A stretch of 64,000 nt of DNA from Pseudobowmanella zhangzhouensis (GTDB taxonomy: Bacteria; Pseudomonadota; Gammaproteobacteria; Enterobacterales; Alteromonadaceae): the NCBI RefSeq assembly GCF_042662685.1, contig NZ_JBHSYO010000004.1:434001-498000 (forward strand). Reading direction: 5' to 3'. Positions 52,315-61,147 of this stretch are shown piece by piece; the first letter of the stretch is position 1, and each line of letters starts with the position of its first letter. Under the pieces are notes generated by a model. It worked only from the letters and a program-made list of their open reading frames with translations. It was not told the origin of the DNA and searched no databases. The position numbers and the translations under genes were made by a program.

Positions 52315-52950
52315 TTAATTAAGCGATTGCGACAGGAAAAAACCGCCCAAGCCAACAGTAAAAGCAAAACAGCCCCATAGGCTGTGTTCGAGCGCTACCA
52401 CCAGAGTGGATTTGCTCTGAATATACCGATAGCCAAACAGTAAGCCGGCAAACACGCTGCCAATCACCGCCAGCCAGTTACCATATACCGCATGTGCCAG
52501 CGCAAACACGCCGCTACTGAGCCACCAGCGATGTTGTTTATCCGGTACAATGGGTTTGTAGCGATGAAAGAAAAAGCTGCGAAAGATAAGTTCCTGGGGT
52601 AATACACTGATCAAAGGATAAATAAATATGGTTGTCAGCCATAACTGCGTGTGTTGCTGGGGTAAATCGAGAAAATTATCGGGTAAAAACCAATAGACCA
52701 ATAAAGTAATCACCATGGCCAGCGGCAAAAACAATTTTATCGCATTCAACACATGGGCACTCGCGCCCTTAATCCGCCATAAGCGTTTACGTTTAAATTG
52801 CTTGTCATGCAACAAATAGAGCAAACACAACAGCCCCACCACCGCGAGTAACGGCATCAGATAACGCAGTGAATAATGACTAAACATGGCCAGCAAAACA
52901 GGCAACACAACGAATATCCCTGCCAATTCCAACCACCGACCCAGTTTCAT
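52315..52950 (-). CDS. CPBP-family intramembrane protease homologue
   Basis: 211 residues with about six hydrophobic segments. The Abi/CPBP motifs are present: QELIFRSFFFHR (usual EExxxR with the first Glu replaced by Gln), FALAHAVYGNW and LEHSLWG. The family comprises membrane metalloproteases of the Rce1 type or non-proteolytic relatives. The Gln replacement makes catalytic activity uncertain. It is convergent with nothing and stands alone, 18 bases beyond the prp operators. Confidence 0.8.
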   Translation of the reverse strand: MKLGRWLELAGIFVVLPVLLAMFSHYSLRYLMPLLAVVGLLCLLYLLHDKQFKRKRLWRIKGASAHVLNAIKLFLPLAMVITLLVYWFLPDNFLDLPQQHTQLWLTTIFIYPLISVLPQELIFRSFFFHRYKPIVPDKQHRWWLSSGVFALAHAVYGNWLAVIGSVFAGLLFGYRYIQSKSTLVVALEHSLWGCFAFTVGLGGFFLSQSLN

Positions 52951-53253
52951 TTGCCATGCTCTCGTGAACGCCTAGCTTTAACTATAGAAAACCCTGAGCT
53001 GTAGGCTTAAAAAAATAGCTGAATTACTGACTCCCCCAAATATCGGTACAGATAGTGTTCAGTCTCAGCAATATTGACTGCATCACACTGGCCATAGCGG
53101 TAGCTGCCCGCAAATGAATCACAAAAACAAACACTCGTTCTCTTTACGCAATCAAAAGAATTTAATTTTAATTATTTTTTTAGCTATATTTCATAAACTT
53201 AAATAAAAACACAAATCAAACCAAAAGCTCAATCTGGCCTTACCAGTTATTTT

Positions 53254-53271
53254 AGTGTACAACTGTGCGCC
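53254..53271. promoter_or_regulatory. FabR/DesT-like operator upstream of the desaturase pair
   Basis: AGTGTACAACTGTGCGCC closely follows the FabR palindrome (AGCGTACA-N2-TGTTCGCT) and lies 15 bases before the reductase start. FabR and DesT repress unsaturated fatty acid genes. The rest of 52951-53253 is AT-rich and has no recognised gene. Confidence 0.6.
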
Positions 53272-53285
53272 GAAATTAATGCTGA

Positions 53286-54398
53286 GTGAGCAAACCTGTT
53301 GTGAGTGCTGTTTTTACACGTCTGTGGCGTGGATTTTGTCTGATGCTGGGCAATCAGCCCAGCCTGAGTCGCTATTTATTACCTGTTATTCAACGCTTCG
53401 TACCGAGCTTTTTACCTGATGTATTTAGGGCACGCCTGCTTAGCCATCAATGGCAATGCACCGATATGCTCGAACTAACACTGCAGGTATCACGGCGCTG
53501 GCCGGGGTTTATTGCAGGCCAACACATTCACTTAACCCTCAATCACAATGGTCGCCTGATTACACGTCCGTTTAGCATTTGCTCAGCCACTAACGAGTGG
53601 CAAAGTATGCGCCGCATTCGCCTGTGCTGCAGAGTCGATCCCAGAGGTGAATTTACCAGCTTACTTGGTACGCTAAATATCGGGGATATTGTAAATATCA
53701 GCGCGGCGCAAGGTGATTTTTACTGGCAGCAACCAACTAAGCCAACGGTATTTATCGCCGCAGGCAGCGGTATTACCCCAATTGCCGCCATGCTGTTAAG
53801 CCAGCGCCATTGGCTGGCACCCGTTACCCTTTACTATCGCGCACGCGGTATCGAAAGCGCTGCACTACTCCAACCGCTGACGCGACTGGCTGAACGGAAT
53901 CCCTTATTTAATCTGGTGTTTTCAGATAGCCGGGAGCAAACCGCGGCCCTGTTCAGTGAACAATTTCGCCATCATTGTAGCGATAACCACACCCAATATT
54001 ACCTATGCGGCCCCGCAGGCTTTATGCAAAGCATCACAGCACAGCTTGTGCAAAACGCGGTGCAAGCGGAGCATATTTTTCGCGAGCAATTTGGCGTAGA
54101 CATAGCGCCAGCGACCCCAAACGCAGCAGCAGAGACAGTGTTTAACAGCACGCTAATCTCAGCAGGTACGGCCCACAACATCAGTGTTTCGACATCACAA
54201 AGCATACTGCAAAGTGCAGAGCAACAAGGGTTAACACCGAGCTTCGGCTGCCGCATGGGGGTATGTTTTCAGTGCGTCTGTGAAAAAGTATCCGGTCAGG
54301 TGCGTGACATACGCAACGGTACTCTGAGCGGCCATGGCCGCGAGCAAATTCAACTCTGTATCAGTCAGCCAGTCAGCGAGCTGGTTATTAAGCTTTAA
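53286..54398 (+). CDS. Ferredoxin-type reductase partner of the desaturase
   Basis: 370 residues from GTG 53286; no strong ribosome site. FAD domain with RPFSICS, NAD-binding AAGSGITPIAAM and CGPAGFM, and a C-terminal 2Fe-2S domain (GCRMGVCFQCVC then a final Cys in QLCISQPV). It passes electrons from NAD(P)H to the desaturase in the next gene, as DesC does for DesB in Pseudomonas. The FabR-like site just upstream supports control by membrane lipid state. Confidence 0.9.
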   Translation: MSKPVVSAVFTRLWRGFCLMLGNQPSLSRYLLPVIQRFVPSFLPDVFRARLLSHQWQCTDMLELTLQVSRRWPGFIAGQHIHLTLNHNGRLITRPFSICSATNEWQSMRRIRLCCRVDPRGEFTSLLGTLNIGDIVNISAAQGDFYWQQPTKPTVFIAAGSGITPIAAMLLSQRHWLAPVTLYYRARGIESAALLQPLTRLAERNPLFNLVFSDSREQTAALFSEQFRHHCSDNHTQYYLCGPAGFMQSITAQLVQNAVQAEHIFREQFGVDIAPATPNAAAETVFNSTLISAGTAHNISVSTSQSILQSAEQQGLTPSFGCRMGVCFQCVCEKVSGQVRDIRNGTLSGHGREQIQLCISQPVSELVIKL

Positions 54399-54406
54399 GG
54401 TAAAAG

Positions 54407-55498
54407 ATGAAATTAACCAGCGAACAATATGACGCGCTCGCGCACCAACTTGATGCGCTTAAATCACAGGTAAAACAACAGCTTGGCGAAACTGATGCAC
54501 GTTATATCCACCGCGTATTGCTGTGGCAGCGCCTAAGTGCAATCAGTGGCCGCATTTTATTGGTGCTCGGCTTTGTTACGCCCTGGCTGTGGCTGGCAGG
54601 AGTAATGCTGCTAGCTCTGGCGAAAATTCTCGATAATATGGAAATTGGCCACAATGTGCTGCATGGCCAGTACGACTGGATGAACGATCCCGTACTCCAT
54701 TCCAAACGTTATGAGTGGGATATTGCTTGCGATGCGGGTTCATGGCAGCGCACCCATAACTTTGAACACCATACGTACACGAATATCATCGGCAAAGATC
54801 GCGACTTTGGCTACGGTTTACTGCGCCTGAGTAATGATTTTCGATGGCGGTTACGCAATCTGTGGCAAGGCGGCACCTATTTGCTGTTAAGTTTGTTATT
54901 TCAATGGGGCGTGTCATACCATGAACTGGCTGCCCAGCGGGTGTTTTTTGGTAAGAAAAAAGCTGACCGCCATAGTCAGGTTAGTGATAAGGACCTTAAA
55001 AATGCCTTCTTTGGTAAAGGTGCTCGCCAGCTTTTGAAAGATTACTTATTTTTCCCTCTCATCGCCGGGCCCATGTGGCTTTGGGTAATAGCCGGTAACT
55101 TTCTCGCAAATATGATCCGCAATCTGTGGACTTCAACCGTTATTTTTTGTGGCCACTTTACAGCCGATATTCATACCTTTGATGCCCAAGCGTGCGAAAA
55201 CGAAAGCCGTGGTCAATGGTATTTTCGTCAAATGCTCGGCTCGTCTAATTTTACCGGCCCCACCTGGCTGCATATTTTAACCGGCCATCTGAGCTGTCAA
55301 ATAGAGCATCACTTGTTTCCGGATATCCCAGCACGGCACTACCCGGCAATGGCGCAACAGGTCCAAGCCATCGCAGCGCGGTTTAACATTCCTTACAACA
55401 CGGGTAGCTTTTTACGCCAATATGGCACTGTGTTCTGGCGTATTCTGCGTTACTCACTACCGGGTGGTAAAGTCAGTACATTAAACGCCAACACCTAA
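54407..55498 (+). CDS. Membrane fatty acid desaturase (acyl-CoA delta-9 type)
   Basis: 363 residues with the three histidine boxes of membrane desaturases: GHNVLHG, THNFEHHTYTN and QIEHHLFPDI, between hydrophobic segments. These bind the di-iron centre that puts a double bond into acyl chains. Eight bases after the reductase, with AAGG before the ATG, so both are co-translated. A palindrome after its stop may end the transcript. Confidence 0.92.
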   Translation: MKLTSEQYDALAHQLDALKSQVKQQLGETDARYIHRVLLWQRLSAISGRILLVLGFVTPWLWLAGVMLLALAKILDNMEIGHNVLHGQYDWMNDPVLHSKRYEWDIACDAGSWQRTHNFEHHTYTNIIGKDRDFGYGLLRLSNDFRWRLRNLWQGGTYLLLSLLFQWGVSYHELAAQRVFFGKKKADRHSQVSDKDLKNAFFGKGARQLLKDYLFFPLIAGPMWLWVIAGNFLANMIRNLWTSTVIFCGHFTADIHTFDAQACENESRGQWYFRQMLGSSNFTGPTWLHILTGHLSCQIEHHLFPDIPARHYPAMAQQVQAIAARFNIPYNTGSFLRQYGTVFWRILRYSLPGGKVSTLNANT

Positions 55499-55530
55499 TC
55501 ACATCGTTGGTATTTTTAGGCAAAATCGAT

Positions 55531-55553
55531 TCGGTTTGCACAGTGCAAACCGA
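55531..55553 (+). terminator. Palindromic hairpin after the desaturase gene
   Basis: TCGGTTTGC-ACAGT-GCAAACCGA gives a 9-bp perfect stem 32 bases after the desaturase stop. No T-tract follows, so termination strength is uncertain. Confidence 0.5.
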
Positions 55554-55684
55554 GCGTAACAGTTCTCCCGTGCAAATTATTCGCAGCCGATAACTTACAA
55601 CCCGCTGAAACAACTCCACAGTACAGGTTGAGTTAGCATGCTTAGCTGATAGCGCTAACGAGCAAAAAGCCGGGCAGCGAACAT

Positions 55685-55710
55685 AAAAAAAGCCAGTCAA
55701 TGCTGGCTTT
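55685..55710 (-). terminator. Terminator of the S1/P1 nuclease gene
   Basis: AAAGCCAG (55689-55696), 6-base loop, CTGGCTTT (55703-55710), with T7 at its end on the minus strand. It lies 20 bases after the nuclease stop and may also act on plus-strand transcripts. Confidence 0.85.
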
Positions 55711-55729
55711 CTCTCACCTGAACCAGATC

Positions 55730-56533
55730 TTATTTGTCAAAGATCGCATTCAGATAACTGGCAATGCGCACACCGGCCTGCTGCAGACGCAGCTTCACGG
55801 TAGGCAGATTTTCATGCTGGTAAACATAGTTCATGTTATTGGCGTCTTTGGGATACAGGTTATCGCGATAACCAATACTCTCTGCCATCCAGTCCTGCGG
55901 ATTGATGCTCGACCAGTCTTTAACATCCTGAGCAGTGATCTTTTCACTTAGCCAGCTGGTCAGCTCGGTATAGGACAACCCATATTGGTCAATGATCTGG
56001 CTATCCCACACACGGTGTAAGTTAGAGTCGTTCCAGAAAAAGCGTACTTTAACGTCGTTACCACCTTTGTCGGTGCCATTACCCACATGCAGCGGTTGAT
56101 GTAAATCACCGATAATATGCACGATCATTTTCAGCGCCAGCTGTTTATCTGCATCGGCTGCCGATGGATCTTTTAAGGTTTTGCTATACCCCATCAGCGC
56201 GGTGTAGGCATCCCCCTGTTTCGGCGCATGCTTCTCTGCATGGTAATGCTTACCTTCCGGTACCGTGACGTAATGCCAAGGTGGGGTAATTTTTTGCCAG
56301 TACTCACTAGGCTCTGAACGCATTTCGTCGGCGTAGGTGGAGATTTCAGCCAGTGAGCTATGCGGTACTAAGCGGGCAATCGCAGCCCGAGCCTCAACAC
56401 TTAAATATTGTTCTGCAATGGCACCAGTGACCCGGTGGCCAGTTTGGCCCCACGCGAAGGCCGGTGCCTGCACAGCCATATTGGTCGCCATGGCAGCAGC
56501 CAACAGCAAAGGCTTTTTACAGCGTAACAACAT
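55730..56533 (-). CDS. S1/P1-type nuclease
   Basis: 267 residues. After the signal peptide (AAMATNMAVQAPAFA) the mature protein would begin WGQTGHRVTG at Trp28, exactly as in S1/P1 nucleases where this Trp and His bind zinc. Further zinc ligands lie in STYADEMR, HYVTV, IVHIIGDLHQPLHV and NLHRVWDSQI. The family degrades single-stranded DNA and RNA outside the cytosol, probably for nutrient gain. Confidence 0.92.
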   Translation of the reverse strand: MLLRCKKPLLLAAAMATNMAVQAPAFAWGQTGHRVTGAIAEQYLSVEARAAIARLVPHSSLAEISTYADEMRSEPSEYWQKITPPWHYVTVPEGKHYHAEKHAPKQGDAYTALMGYSKTLKDPSAADADKQLALKMIVHIIGDLHQPLHVGNGTDKGGNDVKVRFFWNDSNLHRVWDSQIIDQYGLSYTELTSWLSEKITAQDVKDWSSINPQDWMAESIGYRDNLYPKDANNMNYVYQHENLPTVKLRLQQAGVRIASYLNAIFDK

Positions 56534-56584
56534 ACTAATTCCTTAAATCTTTTTAATTTACAAAAGCTTATCAATAAATGCAGG

Positions 56585-57022
56585 CTAATAGTATGCCTTT
56601 ACATCAGCAGGGATACTGACGTTGTCCCCTACTTTTATGCCCTTTTTGGCAAACCATCCTTTAGGCATTTCCAGCGCCGCAATCACCTTATCCGGTGCCG
56701 GGCGACTCGTCAGATCATGTGGTTCCAGCTGGATAATATCGATAATTTCGCCAGCCTCGTTAATGTAAGCCGCGTCCAGCGGAATCAGGGTGTTCTTCAT
56801 CCACAACGCCATATGACGCGGCTCAGGATAATAAAACAACATGCCAGGCAGCGCGATGCGTCGATTCATCAACCCAGCGACCCGTTCATCATGTTCATTA
56901 GCCAATTCAACTTTAAGCGCCAACGGGCCTACCTGAATCTCAACCAGTTCCAGCTGCGCCTGTTGCGCACCTGCGGCAGTACTGACAATCAAGGCCAGTG
57001 CGCTGATAATGCTCTTTTTCAT
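56585..57022 (-). CDS. DUF192 exported protein
   Basis: 145 residues with signal peptide ending AAGA. The DUF192 core is clear: ERVAGLMNRRIALPGMLFYY, then MALWMKNTLIPLDAAYI, and the C-terminal VIAALEMPKGWFAKKGIKVGD. The function of this domain is unknown. Two bases separate it from the patatin gene stop, so both are probably on one transcript. Confidence 0.88.
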   Translation of the reverse strand: MKKSIISALALIVSTAAGAQQAQLELVEIQVGPLALKVELANEHDERVAGLMNRRIALPGMLFYYPEPRHMALWMKNTLIPLDAAYINEAGEIIDIIQLEPHDLTSRPAPDKVIAALEMPKGWFAKKGIKVGDNVSIPADVKAYY

Positions 57023-57024
57023 CG

Positions 57025-58107
57025 TTATCCTATGCAGTAATCAATCGGCTTGATCAAATGGGCGACGTCTTGCTTTTCGACCAAATTCATAAATTCTTCA
57101 CCCAGGCGATCTGACTCACTGAGCACCGTTTGCCAATACTTAATCCGCGTTGTGGCATCCAAACTTTCAAAGTCTTTACGATCCGGGATCTTGCCGTAGG
57201 GCAAGGACGCAATAAACTGGGCGCTTGGCACCAGTTTAAGCACCCGCTCAAAACTCTGGCGATGAGGGCGTCGCTTTTTATTCGACTTATCAAACCAACC
57301 AGGGATCGGTTGATCGAAAAAGTGCGGATACAACACCAATCCCTGCGGGCTATCCGGCCGACTCAGCGCCATATCAAAATGGTAATCGATGATGCCACCG
57401 TCTCGATACATACCCAGCGGTGCATCAGGAATATTCTCCACCCCTTCCAGAACCACAGGAATCGATCCAGACGCCATCAACGCCTTAGGCAGATTTTCCG
57501 GCGTCAGCGTATGCTGGCTGATGGCTAACTGATAAGGATCGTCCAGTTGCAGCGTAGAATGAGAAGATGAAAATACGTGGCGGTGATAAAACCAGTCCAG
57601 GGTCTTACGTGACACCCGATTTGCCAGTGCGCTGGCTAATAAACCTGTCACCTGTAAAGGGGTACGCTCAGAGGCAATAATCCCCTTGCTGCGCGCTACC
57701 ACAAAGTGCGCCCTGACCACGGGATTGGAAGCAATTTCCTGCGCACCATGTTCTCCGAGGAAATGATCCATCAGCGCCCAGCCTTTTTCAGAGATCTCTT
57801 GTCTGTCAGGCTTGTCAGTATAAACGGTATGAGAATAGTGGTCGGCCAGGCGATTAATCGCCGCCAATGGGTCACGCTGGGCGTAACAGGCAAAGCGAAA
57901 AGAACCGGCTGAGGATCCCAGTATATCCAGCGGCTTTTGCCGGCCAGCAAAAAATTGCGGCATGATGACCCGGTCAAGACCCGCCAGTACAAACCACTTT
58001 GGGCCGCCCGATGCCCCCAACATAAAATCGAACAATGCCGGGCGTAATCCATGTTCCCGTATTTGCGATAACGCATTTTCCCCGGCCATCAACTGCAATG
58101 CGGCCAT
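57025..58107 (-). CDS. Patatin-like phospholipase
   Basis: 360 residues from ATG 58107, which has GGGAG seven bases upstream; an ATG 16 codons earlier lacks one. Patatin motifs: oxyanion-like GASGGPKWF, nucleophile elbow GSSAGS (Ser66) and the catalytic Asp in YRDGGIIDYH. It should hydrolyse phospholipids or lysolipids in the cytosol. No signal peptide. The 740-base region upstream is the DnaA-box cluster. Confidence 0.88.
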   Translation of the reverse strand: MAALQLMAGENALSQIREHGLRPALFDFMLGASGGPKWFVLAGLDRVIMPQFFAGRQKPLDILGSSAGSFRFACYAQRDPLAAINRLADHYSHTVYTDKPDRQEISEKGWALMDHFLGEHGAQEIASNPVVRAHFVVARSKGIIASERTPLQVTGLLASALANRVSRKTLDWFYHRHVFSSSHSTLQLDDPYQLAISQHTLTPENLPKALMASGSIPVVLEGVENIPDAPLGMYRDGGIIDYHFDMALSRPDSPQGLVLYPHFFDQPIPGWFDKSNKKRRPHRQSFERVLKLVPSAQFIASLPYGKIPDRKDFESLDATTRIKYWQTVLSESDRLGEEFMNLVEKQDVAHLIKPIDYCIG

Positions 58108-58283
58108 AGCTTTTCTCCCTGCATCCTGTAGGCGGTTATTGTTTGCCGAAATCATCGCATACAGATCGCTATTCCCAAAGCGCTTTACCCGCCCTCAGGT
58201 GGCCATTGATCGTATTTATTCCTCATAACCGGACAGGTAAACAAACAATTTAAGTGTCAGTAATCAGCGACACCTAGCGGATA

Positions 58284-58733
58284 ATATCCACATTTTTAGC
58301 GCGATGTAGGGGAATTTGTGTATAACATTCGGGGATAACCGGGTAGTTTTCCACAACTGTCAAGGATAATAATGGCGAAAAATGACATTTTTAAGACACT
58401 TATTTGCCCTGCTCATTTCTTGCGCATAATTTTTTATCTTTTAAAAACATGCACTTACTTGGTATTACCAGTGCTTTCAACAAGGTTATCCACAGAAAAC
58501 GTGGATAACCTGAATAACTTATTGTTGCTGTTAGGATTTGTGTAATGACTGCGCAGATTGATGCAGATCTAATCAGCAAAGCCTTACCGACAATCAGGAT
58601 CAACTTATTGATTTGTCGATCATTTCATCAAACCGAACCCTTGCCTGTGGATTAGATCGCTCAGATCCTTGAAATTATTCACACAATTCAAGGGTTAACG
58701 GCAGATTATCCACACCTTTTGATCGGATCGATC
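58284..58733. other. DnaA-box and GATC cluster, candidate replication origin
   Basis: Exact TTATNCACA boxes: 58317-58325 (inverted), 58486-58494, 58675-58683 and 58706-58714. One-mismatch boxes: 58284, 58347, 58500 (inverted) and 58646 (inverted). Eight GATC sites fall within 58566-58733. An AT-rich tract (about 58376-58450) sits left of the central boxes. This is the arrangement of enterobacterial oriC (DUE, boxes, GATC for SeqA/Dam). No gene fits in 58156-58840. Confidence 0.6.
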
Positions 58734-58849
58734 ATTCGTTGCAGAATCCAATTAACTTGATGTAGGCCGCAGACCCCGCAGTGGCGCCTACTTTATATTT
58801 ACTAACAGCGATGCCACAATGCGGTTCATTGCATTATATGGGAATTCAC

Positions 58850-59194
58850 ATGACAACAATGTTCGGCATCAGCAACTGCGATACCATCAAAAAAGCCAAA
58901 GCCTGGCTCACACAGCAGCATATAGAATTTAGCTTTCATGACTATCGCAAAGATGGATTGAGTGAAGCGTGGTTGATTAATGCAGAGCAGGCATTAGGCT
59001 GGCAGCAACTACTCAATACCCGCGGCACAACCTACCGCCAATTGCCGGACGCCGACAAACAGAACATGACACAAAGCAAAGCAATCGAACTGATGCTGGC
59101 TCACCCGGCCATGATCAAACGGCCTGTGCTGATACACAACGAGCAATTTTATCTGGGTTTCAAAGCTGCCCAATATGCCGGGATTTTCGCATGA
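58850..59194 (+). CDS. yffB: ArsC/Spx-family protein YffB
   Basis: 114 residues from ATG 58850, with GGGAA upstream; a longer frame from 58781 would add non-conserved sequence. Thioredoxin-like ArsC/Spx family: FGISNCDTIKKAKAWL near the N-terminus with the single catalytic-position Cys, then DYRKDGL and PAMIKRPVLIHNEQFYLGFK. YffB lies next to dapE in many Gammaproteobacteria; its function is unclear, perhaps glutathione-related reduction. Overlaps dapE by 4 bp. Confidence 0.9.
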   Translation: MTTMFGISNCDTIKKAKAWLTQQHIEFSFHDYRKDGLSEAWLINAEQALGWQQLLNTRGTTYRQLPDADKQNMTQSKAIELMLAHPAMIKRPVLIHNEQFYLGFKAAQYAGIFA

Positions 59195-60321
59195 GTCATG
59201 ATGTGATTGCGCTTACCGAAGACCTGATCGCCCGCGAGTCAGTTACCCCCAATGACGCCGGTTGCCAGCAATTAATGACAGATATGTTGGCGCCGCTGGG
59301 ATTTGCCTGTGAAAGCATGGTATTTCATGACACCACCAATTTATGGGCGCGCAGGGGAACTGAGCGCCCGCTGTTCTGTTTTGCCGGCCACACCGACGTC
59401 GTGCCCTCTGGCCCGGCTGAGAAGTGGGATACCCCACCCTTTGAACCGACCATAAAAGACGGGGTGTTGTATGGCCGCGGCGCCGCGGATATGAAAGGGA
59501 GTCTGGCTGCGATGTTGTGCGCAACCCAGCGTTTTGTTGAAGAATATCCTAATCATCGGGGGTCGATTGCACTGTTGATTACCAGCGATGAGGAAGGGCC
59601 ATTTATCAATGGCACCACTAAGGTAGTGGACACCCTTGAAGCCCGAAATGAAAAAATCGATTGGTGTGTAGTCGGTGAGCCTTCATCTACTGAATATACT
59701 GGCGACGTGGTGAAAAACGGCCGCCGAGGCTCACTCACCGGTGATCTGACGGTAAAAGGTATTCAGGGCCATGTGGCTTATCCGCACCTGGCACGCAATC
59801 CGGTGCATCAGGCCAGTAGTGCCCTGGCAGAACTGGCAGCAACCCATTGGGATGATGGCAATGCATTTTTTCCGCCTACCAGCTTCCAGATTTCCAACAT
59901 CCACGCGGGTACAGGTGCGGGTAACGTTATCCCGGGCGAAATGCAGGTGTGCTTTAATTTTCGGTTTTCTACCGAAACCACCGACCGCGAACTTATCGCG
60001 CGAGTGGAAGAAATCCTCGACCGACATAATCTGGACTATGACCTTAAATGGACCTTTAACGGGCAACCGTTTTTAACTGACAGCGGCGCGCTGCTGGCGG
60101 CAACTGAAAAGGCCATCGAAAAGGTCAGCGGACGCAAGACACAGCTTTCTACCGCCGGTGGTACATCGGATGGTCGATTTATTGCCCCCACCGGCGCACA
60201 GGTGCTGGAATTAGGCCCGCCCAATGCCACCATTCATAAGATCAATGAATGTGTGAAAGTCGATGACCTTATTCAGCTGGAAGCCATGTACTTCCATATT
60301 CTGGAGAACTTACTGGCATGA
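59191..60321 (+). CDS. dapE: Succinyl-diaminopimelate desuccinylase
   Basis: 376 residues of the M20 di-zinc family. Metal and catalytic motifs: FAGHTDVVPSG, GRGAADMKGS, SDEEGPFINGT, VVGEPSS and ATIHKINE. DapE removes succinate from N-succinyl-LL-diaminopimelate in lysine and peptidoglycan synthesis, an essential step. Starts with ATGA overlap after yffB and ends with ATGA overlap into the M15 peptidase, so these genes are co-translated. Confidence 0.97.
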   Translation: MSHDVIALTEDLIARESVTPNDAGCQQLMTDMLAPLGFACESMVFHDTTNLWARRGTERPLFCFAGHTDVVPSGPAEKWDTPPFEPTIKDGVLYGRGAADMKGSLAAMLCATQRFVEEYPNHRGSIALLITSDEEGPFINGTTKVVDTLEARNEKIDWCVVGEPSSTEYTGDVVKNGRRGSLTGDLTVKGIQGHVAYPHLARNPVHQASSALAELAATHWDDGNAFFPPTSFQISNIHAGTGAGNVIPGEMQVCFNFRFSTETTDRELIARVEEILDRHNLDYDLKWTFNGQPFLTDSGALLAATEKAIEKVSGRKTQLSTAGGTSDGRFIAPTGAQVLELGPPNATIHKINECVKVDDLIQLEAMYFHILENLLA

Positions 60322-60995
60322 TCAGCAGCGCGCAGTATTTGGGAATAGAAGAAAGCCATCTGGTCGGGATAGCCAGTGGCCATCGCCTTACCCCCGACGC
60401 TGCCGCAGCGTTTATCCAGATGCAACGGGCCGCTGCGGCCGAAGGTATAGACATTGCCATTGCCAGCAGTCACCGTAGTTTCGACCGCCAAAGTGCGATT
60501 TGGCAGGCCAAATGGCAGGGTCAGCGCGCGGTGCTGGATATTCATCAGCAAGCAGTGGACATGCAGGCGTTGAGTGATGAACAAAAACTGTTTGCCATTT
60601 TACTCTATTCCGCCATACCGGGAGGAAGTCGCCACCACTGGGGCACAGATTTGGACGTGTATGATGCCCGAGCCTGTGCTGAACGGGGCCATGCTCTGCA
60701 ACTGGTTGCCAGCGAATATCACGATAATGGCCCTTGTGCGGCAATGAGTCTATGGCTTGAACAACACGCACACACGTATGGTTTTTACCGGCCTTATGCA
60801 GAATTTCATGGTGCCATCGCTGCTGAACCCTGGCATTTGAGTTACCGGCCGCAAGCGCGGGAAATCAGTGACAACTTTGACGTTGAACAACTGGTAAGCC
60901 TACTGCGCACCCAGTGTGTTGCCGGTAAATCGGCGATTCTTGCGCACATCGACGATATTTTTTACCGATACATATTAAATAAGGTCAGATTATGA
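60318..60995 (+). CDS. M15-family D-alanyl-D-alanine carboxypeptidase-like
   Basis: 225 residues with the M15B/VanY zinc motif SRHHWGTDLDVYD (His, Asp ligands) and the third ligand region AEPWHLSYRP, plus SSHRSFDRQ. Predicted to trim peptidoglycan stem peptides. No clear signal peptide at the chosen start, which is unusual for a periplasmic enzyme. Linked by 4-bp overlaps to dapE and the next small gene. Confidence 0.85.
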   Translation: MISSAQYLGIEESHLVGIASGHRLTPDAAAAFIQMQRAAAAEGIDIAIASSHRSFDRQSAIWQAKWQGQRAVLDIHQQAVDMQALSDEQKLFAILLYSAIPGGSRHHWGTDLDVYDARACAERGHALQLVASEYHDNGPCAAMSLWLEQHAHTYGFYRPYAEFHGAIAAEPWHLSYRPQAREISDNFDVEQLVSLLRTQCVAGKSAILAHIDDIFYRYILNKVRL

Positions 60996-61147
60996 GTGGC
61001 TGGATTGTCGGCATCATTATTTTTGTGGTGCTGGGGGTAATTGTTGGCAACCTGATGTTGCTTAAACAAACCGCCAACAATAAATACAGTAAAAACGAGG
61101 TGCCTCCCGGCGTAAAAGCCCAACCCTATAGCGATGATGACGAATGA
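60992..61147 (+). CDS. DUF2897 small membrane protein
   Basis: 51 residues: one transmembrane helix (GWIVGIIIFVVLGVIVGNLM) and a polar tail (KYSKNEVPPGVKAQPYSDDD). Typical of DUF2897, found in Alteromonadales and Vibrio. Its ATG overlaps the M15 stop and its stop overlaps the formyltransferase ATG (both ATGA), which confirms it is translated. Function unknown. Confidence 0.85.
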   Translation: MSGWIVGIIIFVVLGVIVGNLMLLKQTANNKYSKNEVPPGVKAQPYSDDDE

